This document shows positions 56,115 to 64,000 of a stretch of DNA of 64,000 nt, piece by piece. Below the pieces are notes generated by a model. The model saw nothing but the letters and a program-made list of their open reading frames with translations, searched no databases and was not told the origin of the DNA. Source of the DNA: Conexibacter sp. DBS9H8 (GTDB lineage Bacteria; Actinomycetota; Thermoleophilia; Solirubrobacterales; Solirubrobacteraceae); the NCBI RefSeq assembly GCF_023330685.1, contig NZ_CP097128.1, forward strand, positions 1,860,001 to 1,924,000. Direction: 5' to 3'. The position numbers were made by a program, and so were the translations under genes. Position 1 is the stretch's first letter. Each line of letters begins with the position of its first letter.

Positions 56115-58073
56115 TCATCGGACACCGGCACCGGCGGTGGTGGTGGCGGGCCCCGGGGGAGCGGACCAGACGGTCAGACCGCTGCGACGGGCGCTGACGC
56201 TGACTCGGCTGCCCCGCTCGATGGCCGGCGGGGTAGGGCGGCGCAGCCGCAGCTGCGGTCCGGCGCTGAGGGCGACGATCACCTCGACGCTGACGCCGAG
56301 GTCGATGACGTCGAGGATCGTCCCGGGCCCGAGTTCGAGGTTGAGGTCGGCCGCCGTGGCGGGCCGCCCGGCGCCCGGCTCCTCCAGGGCCGACAGCGCC
56401 AACGCCGTCGGCGCGATCCGCCACAGCAGCCGCCCGCCCGGCGTGTCTCCGCTCGGCGTCGCCCCAGCCGCCGTTGACTCGGTCGGCGTCGCCCTGGCCT
56501 GCGTCGCCTCGTCGATCTCGACGACGAGGTCGGGCGCGAGGGTCACCTCACCGGCGCCCGGGCCCCAGACGCCGGTCCCGAGGTTCTCGACTCCGAGCAG
56601 CTCTCCGATCGCCACGGTGGCGGGGTGGCGGAACACCTCCGCGCACGGGCCCGCCTGCAGGATGGCGCCGTCACCCATCACGATGATCTCGTCCGCGAGC
56701 ATCGCCGCCTCCTCCGGATCATGGGTGACGATGACCGTGGACAGGTTGTGTTCGAGCTGGAGACGGCGCAGCTCGCGGCGCAGCTGGGAGCGGACGGGCG
56801 CATCGAGGGCGGAGAACGGTTCGTCGAGGAGCAGCAGGTGCGGGTCGCCGGCGAGCGCCCGGGCGAGGCTGACCCGCTGGCGCTGTCCACCCGACAGCTG
56901 TTCCGGACGCCGCTGGGCGAGCCCGGAGAGCCCGAGCGTCTCCAGCCACCAGGCCGCCCGCGCCGGGCGGGCATGGACCCCGAAGGTGAGCTGGTCCCAC
57001 ACGCTGTGGCCCGGGAGCAGGCCGTAACCCTGAGGGACGTACCCAAGCCGACGGGCCTCCGGCGCCGCGGCGGTCATCTCCACGCCGCCGTAGTGGACGC
57101 GGCCCGCCTGAGGGCCGAGGAGACCGGCGAGGGTGCGCAGGGTCATCGACTTGCCCGACCCGGACGGTCCGACGACGGCGAGCCGATGGGCGCTCGCCCG
57201 GTGGCTGAGCCCGAGCCGGAAGCTGCCGACCCTCGTCGCGATCGTGAACGCGACCGGCACGGCGGCCATCGTCCCCGGGGCCTCGGCGACGGGGAGGGAC
57301 GGTTCTCGCCGGACCGTCCGGCGGGGACGGCGCAGCCGCCCAAGCAGGATCGCGACGACGGCGACGATGAGGGCGAGCAGTGTCGGCGCCTCCGCCTGGC
57401 TGAGCGGGGCGGAGGAGAAGATGTTCTCCGCGTACACCGGAAGGGTGTAGGGGTGGTAGGCGAGCACGACGACGGTCCCGTACTCGCCGAAGGAACGCAG
57501 CCACATCAGGATTGCGCCCGCCCGCAGTCCCTCCGAGGCGGCGGGCACCTCGACGCGGAGGAAGCGCGACAGGCGTCCATGCCCGAGGGTGGCGGCGACC
57601 TCGGCCAGGGCCGGGTCGACGGCGCGGAAGGCGCTGCGCGCGGCGACGAACAGAAACGGCGTCGACACGAACGACATCGCGATGACGACCCCGATGAAGG
57701 TCTGGGTGAGCTGCTCACCACTGTGCTGGCCCAGGAACGTGTAGGGCCCGATCACGTAGATGAGCAGGATGCCGCTGATCAACGGCGGGACGGCGAGCGG
57801 CAGTTGCACGAGCACCGCGACCGTGCCTGCCAGCATGCCGCGCCGGCGGGCGAGCAGGTAGGCGAGCGGTACCGCGGTCATGAGCCCGATCGCCAGGGAG
57901 ATCGATGCCGCCTCCGTCGAGACGCGGAGGGCGGCGAACAGTCCGGGTGCGCTCCAGCCCTCGTTGTGCCCGGTCGCCGCCCGGTACAGGAACGCGCCGA
58001 CCGGGAAGCCGAGGTAGAGGATGAGGAGGGCGCCGAGCAGATACAGCGCGCGCGGCGCCCGTGTCCTCGTCAC
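56115..58073 (-). CDS. modBC: Fused molybdate ABC transporter permease and ATPase (ModB-ModC)
   Basis: The 652-residue protein joins two usually separate subunits. Residues 1-245 are a ModB-type permease with about six helices and the EAA-like loop (LAEVAATLGHGRLSRFLRVEVPAASEGLRAGAILMWLRSFGEYG). Residues from about 270 are a ModC ATPase: Walker A GPSGSGKSMTL, LSGGQRQRVSLARAL, Walker B HLLLLDEPFSALD, switch THDPEEAAMLADE. The C-terminal 130 residues are TOBE-like. It drives molybdate or tungstate uptake. It overlaps modA by four bases (58070-58073). Confidence 0.93.
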   Translation of the reverse strand: MTRTRAPRALYLLGALLILYLGFPVGAFLYRAATGHNEGWSAPGLFAALRVSTEAASISLAIGLMTAVPLAYLLARRRGMLAGTVAVLVQLPLAVPPLISGILLIYVIGPYTFLGQHSGEQLTQTFIGVVIAMSFVSTPFLFVAARSAFRAVDPALAEVAATLGHGRLSRFLRVEVPAASEGLRAGAILMWLRSFGEYGTVVVLAYHPYTLPVYAENIFSSAPLSQAEAPTLLALIVAVVAILLGRLRRPRRTVRREPSLPVAEAPGTMAAVPVAFTIATRVGSFRLGLSHRASAHRLAVVGPSGSGKSMTLRTLAGLLGPQAGRVHYGGVEMTAAAPEARRLGYVPQGYGLLPGHSVWDQLTFGVHARPARAAWWLETLGLSGLAQRRPEQLSGGQRQRVSLARALAGDPHLLLLDEPFSALDAPVRSQLRRELRRLQLEHNLSTVIVTHDPEEAAMLADEIIVMGDGAILQAGPCAEVFRHPATVAIGELLGVENLGTGVWGPGAGEVTLAPDLVVEIDEATQARATPTESTAAGATPSGDTPGGRLLWRIAPTALALSALEEPGAGRPATAADLNLELGPGTILDVIDLGVSVEVIVALSAGPQLRLRRPTPPAIERGSRVSVSARRSGLTVWSAPPGPATTTAGAGVR

Positions 58074-59077
58074 TTGCCCAGCAGGCTCCCGAGCGCGGCG
58101 GGAACGCCCGATCCGGCCACGCGCGCCGGCGAGACGACCCCGAACCGGTCGGCGGTGAACGCCCGCTGTCCCGCAGGGCTGAGCAGGAAGCGGATGAACG
58201 CCTCCGCCGCCGCCGTGTGCGCAGCGCGGTTGAGCAGGGTGATCGTGTAGTACCCCCGCTCGGGGGCGCCGGTGAGGGGCACGTACGGGCTGTGCTGGGA
58301 GATCGCGTCGGCCTCATACATGAAGGCGGCGTCGAGCTGACCGTTCTCGATTCCGGCCTGCTCGGCCGTCTCCTCGTACTCCGTTGACGGGTCGGCGGCG
58401 ATCCTGGCCAGGGTGGGCAGGTGGTAGCGGCGCGCCGCAGTCTTCAGGGCGGCCACAGCGAGCACGCCACCGGGGTCCTGGGTCGGGTTGGTACGCCCGA
58501 GCCGGAACCCGGGGAGGGTGACGACGGCGTACCACGGCCGCGTCCTCAGCGCCTTGGCGAACCGGCTCCTGGGGTAGTACCCGAGCACGTAGGGAGAGTA
58601 GGCGAAGGTCGCGTACCAGGACACCCAGTTGCCGTTCGCGCCACCCTCGAGGGTCGCATTGATCGACGGTGCGGCGCTGATGAACACGTCGGCGGCGTCG
58701 ACCTTGTTCTTGATGTCGGCCGCAAGCGTGCCCGATCCGCCCGATGTGTCGACGAGCGTGTATCCGGTCGCCCGGTGGAAGGCGGGTCCGACCGTGTCGG
58801 TGAGAACGGTGTCGAGAGAACCGGCGGAGAGCACGACGACGTTCCCGCTGTGGGTGGCGCTTGCGTTTCCGGCCGCCGCGCCGCCGCTGGCTGCGGTCCC
58901 CGTTGCGGTGGCCGCCGGCGGCGCCGTCGACGTCGCGACCGCGTGGCTCGTGGCGCTCGCCGACGCGCCACAGCCGGCGAGGGCGAGGACCGCCGCGGTT
59001 CCGGCCAGGACCGCGGTGCTGCGGCGTCGCCGCTGAGTCCCCGCCCGGCGATCTGCATAGGTGTTAGTGGGGTGCAT
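58070..59077 (-). CDS. modA: Molybdate/tungstate-binding lipoprotein, ModA family
   Basis: From the ATG at 59077 the protein has 335 residues. It has a lipoprotein signal with lipobox LALAGCGAS, an Ala/Thr-rich linker, and an extracellular solute-binding domain (NVVVLSAGSLDTVLTDTVGPAFHRATGYTLVDTSGGSGTLAADIKNKVDAADVFISAAPSINATLEGG) of the ModA/WtpA type; the SAGSL start resembles the tungstate-selective WtpA branch. It delivers oxyanion to ModBC. An upstream ATG at 59113 lies in the promoter and is less likely. Confidence 0.9.
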   Translation of the reverse strand: MHPTNTYADRRAGTQRRRRSTAVLAGTAAVLALAGCGASASATSHAVATSTAPPAATATGTAASGGAAAGNASATHSGNVVVLSAGSLDTVLTDTVGPAFHRATGYTLVDTSGGSGTLAADIKNKVDAADVFISAAPSINATLEGGANGNWVSWYATFAYSPYVLGYYPRSRFAKALRTRPWYAVVTLPGFRLGRTNPTQDPGGVLAVAALKTAARRYHLPTLARIAADPSTEYEETAEQAGIENGQLDAAFMYEADAISQHSPYVPLTGAPERGYYTITLLNRAAHTAAAEAFIRFLLSPAGQRAFTADRFGVVSPARVAGSGVPAALGSLLGK

Positions 59078-59080
59078 CGC

Positions 59081-59094
59081 CGGTAAACTAACCG
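59081..59094 (-). promoter_or_regulatory. modA operator-like palindrome overlapping its -10 box
   Basis: On the minus strand CGGTTAGTTTACCG is an imperfect palindrome with perfect CGGT/ACCG ends. It contains TAGTTT (59090-59085), a possible -10 ending seven bases before the modA ATG. A regulator bound here would block transcription of modA-modBC-moeA. The HTH-TOBE protein is the obvious candidate, by inference. Confidence 0.5.
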
Positions 59095-59164
59095 TTCTGC
59101 CCCCATTCTGCATCGGTAGATCTGTTTCGCAGGGGTATCCGTGGCGCCGGGCTGCGGGCGTCGT

Positions 59165-60358
59165 TCAGGCGGTCAGCGTCGCGATCAGCGCCGCCCGCTC
59201 GGCCTCGGACCCGAACAGGTAGGCGTGGATGCGGGCGAGGCCGGAGACGTCGGTGATCTCGGCATCGAACTGGGGGACGGCGAGCAGCGGAACCTCGCCG
59301 AGGCGGGTCCGGAGGCGGTCCAGTTCCGCGTCGTCACGGACGGCGAGGGCGTGGTACGCCGCCATCGTCTCGGCGACCCGGACGGCAAGGTCGGTGTCGC
59401 CCCCGAGGGCGGCGGTGAGGGCGGCCTCGAGATCCCCGAGGGGGGTCGGGCCGACGAGATCGTGGTGGAAGCGGTTGACGATCACGCCGCTGAAGGGGAG
59501 CTGGCGACGTTCGAGCGACTCGGCGAACCAGACCGCCTCGTCGATCGAGCCGGCCTGGGCGGAGGCGATCAACAGGAACGCGGTCTCCGGGGAGCGCAGC
59601 AGCGCCTCCACCGCTCGGGCCCGGTGGCCGAAGGTCTCGGCCATCGGACCGAGGAGCCCGAGGAAGGTGGTGATGTCGGAGACGAGGTCAAGCCCGGTGA
59701 TCCGCTTGAGGCCGCTCAGCAACGGCGCGGCGCCGACCCCGAGCAGCCGCACGCCGAGTCCGGTCGGGCGCGCGAGCGCCTGCAGGGCGCGGCCATCGAG
59801 GAATCCGGTGAGCCGCTGGGGTGCCTCGAGGAAGTCGAGCGCGTTCCGGGCCGGGGGGGTGTCGAGCACGAGCAGGTCGAACCGGTCCGACTGGGCGAGC
59901 TCATACAGCTTGGAGACCGCGGTGAACTCCTGGGAGCCGGCGACCGCCGAGGAGAGCTGCCGGTAGATGCCGTTTGCCTTGATCGCGGCGGCCCGCTCGA
60001 CGGTTGGTGCGGCGGCGTCGATCAGGTCGTCGAAGGTCTGCTTCGGGTCGAGCATCATCGCCCACAGTTCACCGGCGGCCGGCTCGACGTCCGCCGCGGT
60101 CCCCGGCGGGTCTCCGGTGCCCGGGGTGAGCCCGGTCCGCCAGCGGGCGACGTCGACCCGGCGTGGCTCGTTGGAGAGCTCATTCAGCCCGAGGGCGGTG
60201 GCGAGCCGGCGCGCCGGGTCGATCGTGATCACGCATACGCGCAGGCCCCGGGCCGCCATGCCGAGGCCGATCACCGCCGAGGTCGTCGTCTTGCCGACCC
60301 CTCCGGAGCCGGCGCAGACGCAGATCCGCCGTCCGGCGAGCAGCTCGGGCACGTTCAT
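59165..60358 (-). CDS. ArsA/Get3-like ATPase (second of pair)
   Basis: The 397-residue protein has the ArsA-type deviant Walker A motif AGSGGVGKTTTSAVIGLGMAARGLRVCVITIDPARRLATALGL and LLVLDTPPARNALDFLEAP, typical of the ArsA/Get3 family. It lacks the Get3 CxxC. Pairs of such ATPases are common in Actinobacteria with unknown function; arsenite pumping is unlikely because no arsB is present. It is directly after its partner with no gap. Confidence 0.85.
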   Translation of the reverse strand: MNVPELLAGRRICVCAGSGGVGKTTTSAVIGLGMAARGLRVCVITIDPARRLATALGLNELSNEPRRVDVARWRTGLTPGTGDPPGTAADVEPAAGELWAMMLDPKQTFDDLIDAAAPTVERAAAIKANGIYRQLSSAVAGSQEFTAVSKLYELAQSDRFDLLVLDTPPARNALDFLEAPQRLTGFLDGRALQALARPTGLGVRLLGVGAAPLLSGLKRITGLDLVSDITTFLGLLGPMAETFGHRARAVEALLRSPETAFLLIASAQAGSIDEAVWFAESLERRQLPFSGVIVNRFHHDLVGPTPLGDLEAALTAALGGDTDLAVRVAETMAAYHALAVRDDAELDRLRTRLGEVPLLAVPQFDAEITDVSGLARIHAYLFGSEAERAALIATLTA

Positions 60359-61264
60359 CTACAACCCTTTCACGAGCGCGTGGGCGACCGCCGGTGCGAG
60401 GCCCTCCGGATCGTCGCTGAGCGCCGGAACCCGCACAAGGCGATCCCCGAAGCGCGCGGTGAGGGCGTCGGCGTGCTCGCGCTGGGCCTCGGCCCGCGCC
60501 CGGGCCGATCGGGCGGCACTGAGGGCTCCGGCCACGGCGTCACCCGGGCGGATCGGACTGCGGGCGGCGAGCGCGGCGGCGATCTGCTCGTCCTCCTCTG
60601 CGCTGAAGCGAGCGGCCCGGTGCTGGTTGAGGACAACGGCGTCGAGCTGGAGGCCGTCGTCGGCGAGCGTGTCGGCGAGTGAGAGGGTCTCCCGGACCGG
60701 CATCTCCTCGGCGACCGTCACCGCGACGACGGCGGTGAAGTCCGGTTCGGCGATCGTCGTGGCGATTGCCGCCGCGTGGGCGGCGATCGGGCCGACGCGG
60801 GCGGTATCGGCGAACACCCGCGGTGTCCGCAACGCGGCGACGCCGTGCCCGGTCGCCGGCGCGTCGACGACGACGAGGTCGTAGGCGTCGCCATCTCGGG
60901 TACGCCGCTCGAGCTGGGCCAGCTCCCAGATCTTGCCCATCCCGAGCAGCTCGCGCAGGCCGGGGGTCGCCATCGCCAGCGTGGCGAACAGTCGCGAGTG
61001 GGCGAGCACGCTTCCGACGGCGCCCCCCTTGATCCGCAGGTACTCCTCCATCGCCGCCTGCGGGTCGACGGCGATGAAGAACAGGTTCTCGTCGAGCTCG
61101 ATCTCCGCGATCCCCCCCTCGGGGCAGGTCGGCGTCAGCTCGGCGATGATCACCCGGCGTCCCTGCTGGGCGCCGAGGAGCCCGAGTCCGCGGGCGATCG
61201 TGGTCTTACCGACCCCGCCCTTGCCGGTGACGAAGATGAGGCGATGATCGAGCAGCGCGGGCAC
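60359..61264 (-). CDS. ArsA/Get3-like ATPase (first of pair)
   Basis: The 301-residue protein, starting with GTG, has Walker A TGKGGVGKTTIARGLGLLGAQQGRRVIIAELTP and DLVVVDAPATGHGVAALRTP, as in the ArsA-like family, but is shorter than its neighbour. The two probably form a heterodimer, like the two halves of ArsA. The pair is divergent from the ParA-like gene. A TATCGT box (minus strand, 61279-61274) nine bases before the GTG may be its -10. Confidence 0.85.
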   Translation of the reverse strand: MPALLDHRLIFVTGKGGVGKTTIARGLGLLGAQQGRRVIIAELTPTCPEGGIAEIELDENLFFIAVDPQAAMEEYLRIKGGAVGSVLAHSRLFATLAMATPGLRELLGMGKIWELAQLERRTRDGDAYDLVVVDAPATGHGVAALRTPRVFADTARVGPIAAHAAAIATTIAEPDFTAVVAVTVAEEMPVRETLSLADTLADDGLQLDAVVLNQHRAARFSAEEDEQIAAALAARSPIRPGDAVAGALSAARSARARAEAQREHADALTARFGDRLVRVPALSDDPEGLAPAVAHALVKGL

Positions 61265-61273
61265 GGCGAACCG

Positions 61274-61279
61274 ACGATA
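61274..61279 (-). promoter_or_regulatory. Candidate -10 box for the ArsA-like pair
   Basis: On the minus strand TATCGT ends nine bases before the GTG at 61264, with no ribosome binding site between. Confidence 0.35.
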
Positions 61280-61360
61280 GTTGAAGGAATCGGCCCCGCG
61301 CCTGCGAATAGGAGCGCCAGTGATGTCGCCAGCTTCTGCACGCTCCCGGAGGGCACCCTC

Positions 61361-62119
61361 GTGAACAAGGTGATCGCGTTCGCCAACCAGAAGGGTGGCG
61401 TCGCCAAAACGACGACGACGCTCAACCTCGCCGCCGCTTTCTCAGAGGAGGGCCACCGCGTCCTCTGCTGCGACATGGATCCCCAGGGCAACCTCACCAT
61501 GTCCCAGGGCATCGACCCGGACACCCTGGAGAAGTCGATGTACGACGTCCTCGTCCACAAGACCCCGATTCGCGAGGTGATCGCCAAGCGGGAGGTGGAC
61601 GTCGCCTGCGCCTCGATCGACCTGGCCGGGGCCGAGATCGCCATGTCCACGATGATCGGCCGCGAACGCTCCCTGCAGCGCGCGCTCCGCGACGTCGAGG
61701 AGGACTACGACTTCGTCTTCATCGACACGCCGCCGAGCCTCGGTCTGCTCACGATCAACGCCCTGACCGCCGCCTCGAGGGTGATCGTCCCCGTCCAGTG
61801 CGAGTATCTGTCGATGCGCGGCCTGATCCAGCTACAGAACACGCTCGCGATGATCCGCGAGAACCTCAACCCGGACGTGGAGATCGAGGGCATCCTCCCG
61901 ACGATGGTCGACACCCGCACCCTGCACGCCAAGGAGGCGATCGAGCTGCTCGAGGAGAACTTCGGTGAGCGGGTGTTCGCCTCACGGATCCGCCGCACCG
62001 TGCGGTTCGCCGAGGCGCCGGTGAAGGGTATGTCTGTCCTCAAGTACGATCCCGACGGCATGGCGGCGCACAGCTACCGACAGCTCGCCAAGGAGGTCCT
62101 GTCCGATGTCCAACGCTAA
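61361..62119 (+). CDS. ParA/Soj-family ATPase
   Basis: The GTG at 61361 follows a GGAGGG ribosome binding site by seven bases and gives 252 residues. The protein has the ParA motifs [21 protein letters not shown] (an alanine replaces the usual glycine or signature residue before the Walker lysine), [31 protein letters not shown] and [19 protein letters not shown]. It is a chromosome or cell-division positioning ATPase of the Soj/ParA type without a ParB gene. It overlaps the downstream ftsZ by 14 bases, so the two are translationally coupled. Confidence 0.88.
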   Translation: MNKVIAFANQKGGVAKTTTTLNLAAAFSEEGHRVLCCDMDPQGNLTMSQGIDPDTLEKSMYDVLVHKTPIREVIAKREVDVACASIDLAGAEIAMSTMIGRERSLQRALRDVEEDYDFVFIDTPPSLGLLTINALTAASRVIVPVQCEYLSMRGLIQLQNTLAMIRENLNPDVEIEGILPTMVDTRTLHAKEAIELLEENFGERVFASRIRRTVRFAEAPVKGMSVLKYDPDGMAAHSYRQLAKEVLSDVQR

Positions 62120-63665
62120 GCGGGCGAGCATGCGCGAGGGACCGCTCTCCCAGCTGTTCCGCAAGACCGCCGATGATGCGGGTGAGGCCGAGGGCCAGCC
62201 CGCGCTGCCGGGAACCGAGGTGCCGCGAGCCCTGTCCGCGGGGCCTCAGGCCCCCGCCCCGCCCGGGGCCGAGACCCGTCCGCTGCCCCACCCGGCCCTC
62301 GTCGAATCCGCGACCGTTGAGTCGACGTTCGCCCGGCCGGCGGTGCCGACCCCCCAGGAGCGCCTCCGCCACGCCTTCTCCTCCGAGCTGCCCGACGACC
62401 TGATGGCGGGTCCGGGACGCCCGACGCCCGCGGCGCCGGCCGCTGCCGTCCCGCCCGCCCGGGTGACGCCACCCGCGCCGGCGGCACCGGCCGCCGTGGC
62501 GGCTCCCGCCCACGACCCCTACGCCCACCACGGCATGACCGAGCACTTCTCGGCGCCGCGCCCGGTCGGCAGCCCGGTGCTCCGGGTCGTCGGGGTCGGC
62601 GGTGCCGGCGTCAACGCCGTCAACCGGATGATCGAGGCGCAGGTGCACGGGGTCGAGTTCATCGCGATCAACACCGACCTGCAGTCCCTGCAGCAGTCCG
62701 CCGCCGACCAGACGCTGCATATCGGCGACTCGATCACCCGCGGGCTGGGCTCGGGTGCCAACCCCGAACTGGGCCGTCAGGCCGCGCGCGAGGACTATGA
62801 CCGGATCAAGGCGATCCTGCGCGGCTCGGACATGGTCTTCGTCGCCGCCGGGGCCGGTGGCGGCACCGGGACCGGTGCCGCCCCGATCGTCGCTCAGATC
62901 GCCCGTGAACTCGGGGCGCTCACCGTCGGCATCGTCACCCGCCCGTTCCAGTTCGAGGGCAGTCGCCGGCGCGACCAGGCCGAGGCGGGGATCGAGGCGC
63001 TCGCCGCCGAGGTCGACACCCTCATCGTCGTTCCGAACAACCGGCTCCTGTCCGTGCTCGACCGGCGCACCTCCATGGTCGAGGCCTTCCGTGTCGCCGA
63101 TGACGTCCTCCGTCAGGGGGTGCAGGGGATCTCCGATCTCGTCACCCTGCCCGGGCTGATCAACCTCGACTTCGCGGACGTCCGCACGGTGATGACCGAT
63201 GCCGGCAACGCCCTGCTCGGCATCGGCATGGGAACCGGCGAGGAGCGCGCGATCCAGGCGGCCCAGGCGGCGGTCTCCAGTCCGCTGCTGGAGACGAGCA
63301 TGGAGGGTGCCCGCAGCATCCTGCTCTCGATCACCGGCGGCAGCGACATCTCCCTGTGGGAGGTCAACGAGGCGGCCAAGACCGTCGCGGAGGCCGCGCA
63401 CCCGGACGCGAACATCATCTTCGGCGCGATGGTCGATGAGAGTCTCGGTGACGATCAGGTGTGGGTGACCGTCGTCGCCACCCGCTACGGCGAGCCGCGA
63501 CCCCGGGCGATCGACCGTCCGCTCGAGCGGGCCTCAGAGCGGGTGTCCGCCGCCCGCGAGCGGGCGGCCGAACGGCCTGACCGGATCCGCCTCAGCGACC
63601 GGCGGGAGCGGCCCCGCAGCTCCGGCCAGGAGCTCGAGATCCCCGAGTTCATGCCGCGCCGCTAG
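62106..63665 (+). CDS. ftsZ: FtsZ with a 155-residue N-terminal extension
   Basis: The 519-residue protein carries a full tubulin-like FtsZ from about residue 158: [34 protein letters not shown], the GTP signature [27 protein letters not shown], the T7 loop [22 protein letters not shown], and a C-terminal peptide [10 protein letters not shown] resembling the FtsZ conserved tail. The N-terminal 155 residues hold [32 protein letters not shown] and Pro/Ala-rich linkers. It forms the division ring. Usual FtsZ starts 10-15 residues before the core, so the extension and the coupling to ParA are unusual. Confidence 0.95.
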   Translation: MSNAKRASMREGPLSQLFRKTADDAGEAEGQPALPGTEVPRALSAGPQAPAPPGAETRPLPHPALVESATVESTFARPAVPTPQERLRHAFSSELPDDLMAGPGRPTPAAPAAAVPPARVTPPAPAAPAAVAAPAHDPYAHHGMTEHFSAPRPVGSPVLRVVGVGGAGVNAVNRMIEAQVHGVEFIAINTDLQSLQQSAADQTLHIGDSITRGLGSGANPELGRQAAREDYDRIKAILRGSDMVFVAAGAGGGTGTGAAPIVAQIARELGALTVGIVTRPFQFEGSRRRDQAEAGIEALAAEVDTLIVVPNNRLLSVLDRRTSMVEAFRVADDVLRQGVQGISDLVTLPGLINLDFADVRTVMTDAGNALLGIGMGTGEERAIQAAQAAVSSPLLETSMEGARSILLSITGGSDISLWEVNEAAKTVAEAAHPDANIIFGAMVDESLGDDQVWVTVVATRYGEPRPRAIDRPLERASERVSAARERAAERPDRIRLSDRRERPRSSGQELEIPEFMPRR

Positions 63666-63678
63666 CGGCGCGGCCGCT
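63664..63678. terminator. Hairpin between ftsZ and the convergent right-edge gene
   Basis: AGCGGC (63664-63669) pairs with GCCGCT (63673-63678) around a three-base loop and is followed by TT. It overlaps the ftsZ stop and lies just before the stop of the opposing gene. Confidence 0.45.
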
Positions 63679-63679
63679 T

Positions 63680-64000
63680 TCAGCCGAAGCGGACCTTGCC
63701 GTTGGAACGGGCCCGGGTCTGAGCGAGGTCGATGAAGTCGAGCCGCTTGATCGCGGCCCGGAACAGGCGCAGGGCGAGGTTGAGCCGGCGGTTCTCCGAC
63801 CGCAACTCGAGCAGGCCCTGCTTGGCCTCGAGCCCGAACTCGACGGTCGCGACCATCGCGTAGGCGCTCATCGCCGCGAGTTCGCCCGCCTCCAGCTCAC
63901 GGCCGGTCGCCCGCTCCACGAGCTCGCGGTAGGCTGAGCGCGCCTCCGCGGCGAGGGCGAGATCGGGTGTCTCGGGCGTGTCGGTAAGGACGGCCACCAC
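63680..64000 (-). CDS. Unrecognised helical protein, possibly truncated by window edge
   Basis: At least 106 residues are visible, with a possible GTG at 63998-64000 that coincides with the window end, so the true start may lie outside. The protein is predicted helical (LALAAEARSAYRELVERATGRELEAGELAAMSAYAMVATVEFGLEAKQGLLELRSENRRLNLALRLFRAAIKRLDFIDLAQTRARSNGKVRFG) with a basic end. I do not recognise a family. It is convergent with ftsZ. Confidence 0.55.
   Translation of the reverse strand: MVAVLTDTPETPDLALAAEARSAYRELVERATGRELEAGELAAMSAYAMVATVEFGLEAKQGLLELRSENRRLNLALRLFRAAIKRLDFIDLAQTRARSNGKVRFG

Noticed and set aside
59165..61264. Arsenite efflux system (ArsA)
   Set aside because: The two proteins belong to the broader ArsA/Get3 group, but there is no arsB, arsC or arsR nearby.
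1..64000. CRISPR arrays, insertion sequences, prophage, tRNA or rRNA genes
   Set aside because: No regularly spaced repeats, transposase or integrase motifs, or cloverleaf/rRNA blocks were recognised. A tRNAscan-SE and Infernal run would confirm.

Overview
The window is high-GC, densely coded bacterial DNA with many GTG starts, a WhiG/FliA-type sigma factor, an FtsZ, an ArsA-type ATPase pair, a WS/DGAT acyltransferase and two actinobacterial-style c-di-AMP riboswitches on cell-wall hydrolase genes. This best fits a motile member of the Actinomycetota, probably class Thermoleophilia (Solirubrobacterales-like). That placement is an inference from gene content, not from a marker phylogeny. No rRNA, tRNA, CRISPR array, insertion sequence or prophage was seen.

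Region 1 (1-26812) is a flagellar and chemotaxis island. Reading leftward from about 20.6 kb: a TPR-glycosyltransferase, flaG, fliD, fliS, a FliT-like gene, an HD-GYP gene, flgB-flgC-fliE-fliF-fliG-fliH-fliI-fliJ-fliK-flgD, a TIGR02530-type gene, flgE, flbD, motA, motB, fliL, fliN, cheW and the start of cheB. Reading rightward from the same divergent region: fliA-type sigma, flgF, flgG, flgN, flgK, flgL, fliW, csrA. One glycosyltransferase-like gene lies on the opposite strand near the left end. fliM, flagellin, flgM, the export gate genes and cheA/cheY are not in the window.

Region 2 (26.7-37.3 kb) carries an MBL-fold hydrolase with a PAS protein, a small membrane protein, an OmpR-type two-component system, a flavin reductase, exonuclease III back-to-back with a ligase-polymerase LigD, a small unknown protein, FtsH and a NYN-domain RNase-like protein. 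Region 3 (37.4-46.8 kb) carries cspA, a rhodanese, a riboswitch-controlled peptidoglycan hydrolase, an acyl-CoA dehydrogenase, a membrane zincin, WS/DGAT, a RibD-like reductase, glpX and a second riboswitch-controlled gene (RlpA-like).

Region 4 (47.0-51.8 kb) carries the principal sigma factor, an orphan pilT, an HxlR regulator and two unrecognised genes. Region 5 (51.7-59.1 kb) is a molybdenum locus: mogA, moaC, a moaD-moaE fusion, moaA, a HTH-TOBE protein, moeA, a fused modB-modC and modA. Region 6 (59.2-64 kb) carries two ArsA-like ATPases divergent from a ParA-like gene that is translationally coupled to an FtsZ with a 155-residue N-terminal extension, then an unknown gene running off the right edge.

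Two regulatory themes recur. Two c-di-AMP riboswitches control the two cell-wall genes. In addition, many first genes have a TANNNT -10-like box only 6-9 bases before the start codon and no Shine-Dalgarno sequence, which suggests leaderless transcripts. Two divergent pairs (xthA/ligD and moaDE/moaA) share 25-bp spacers with overlapping boxes.
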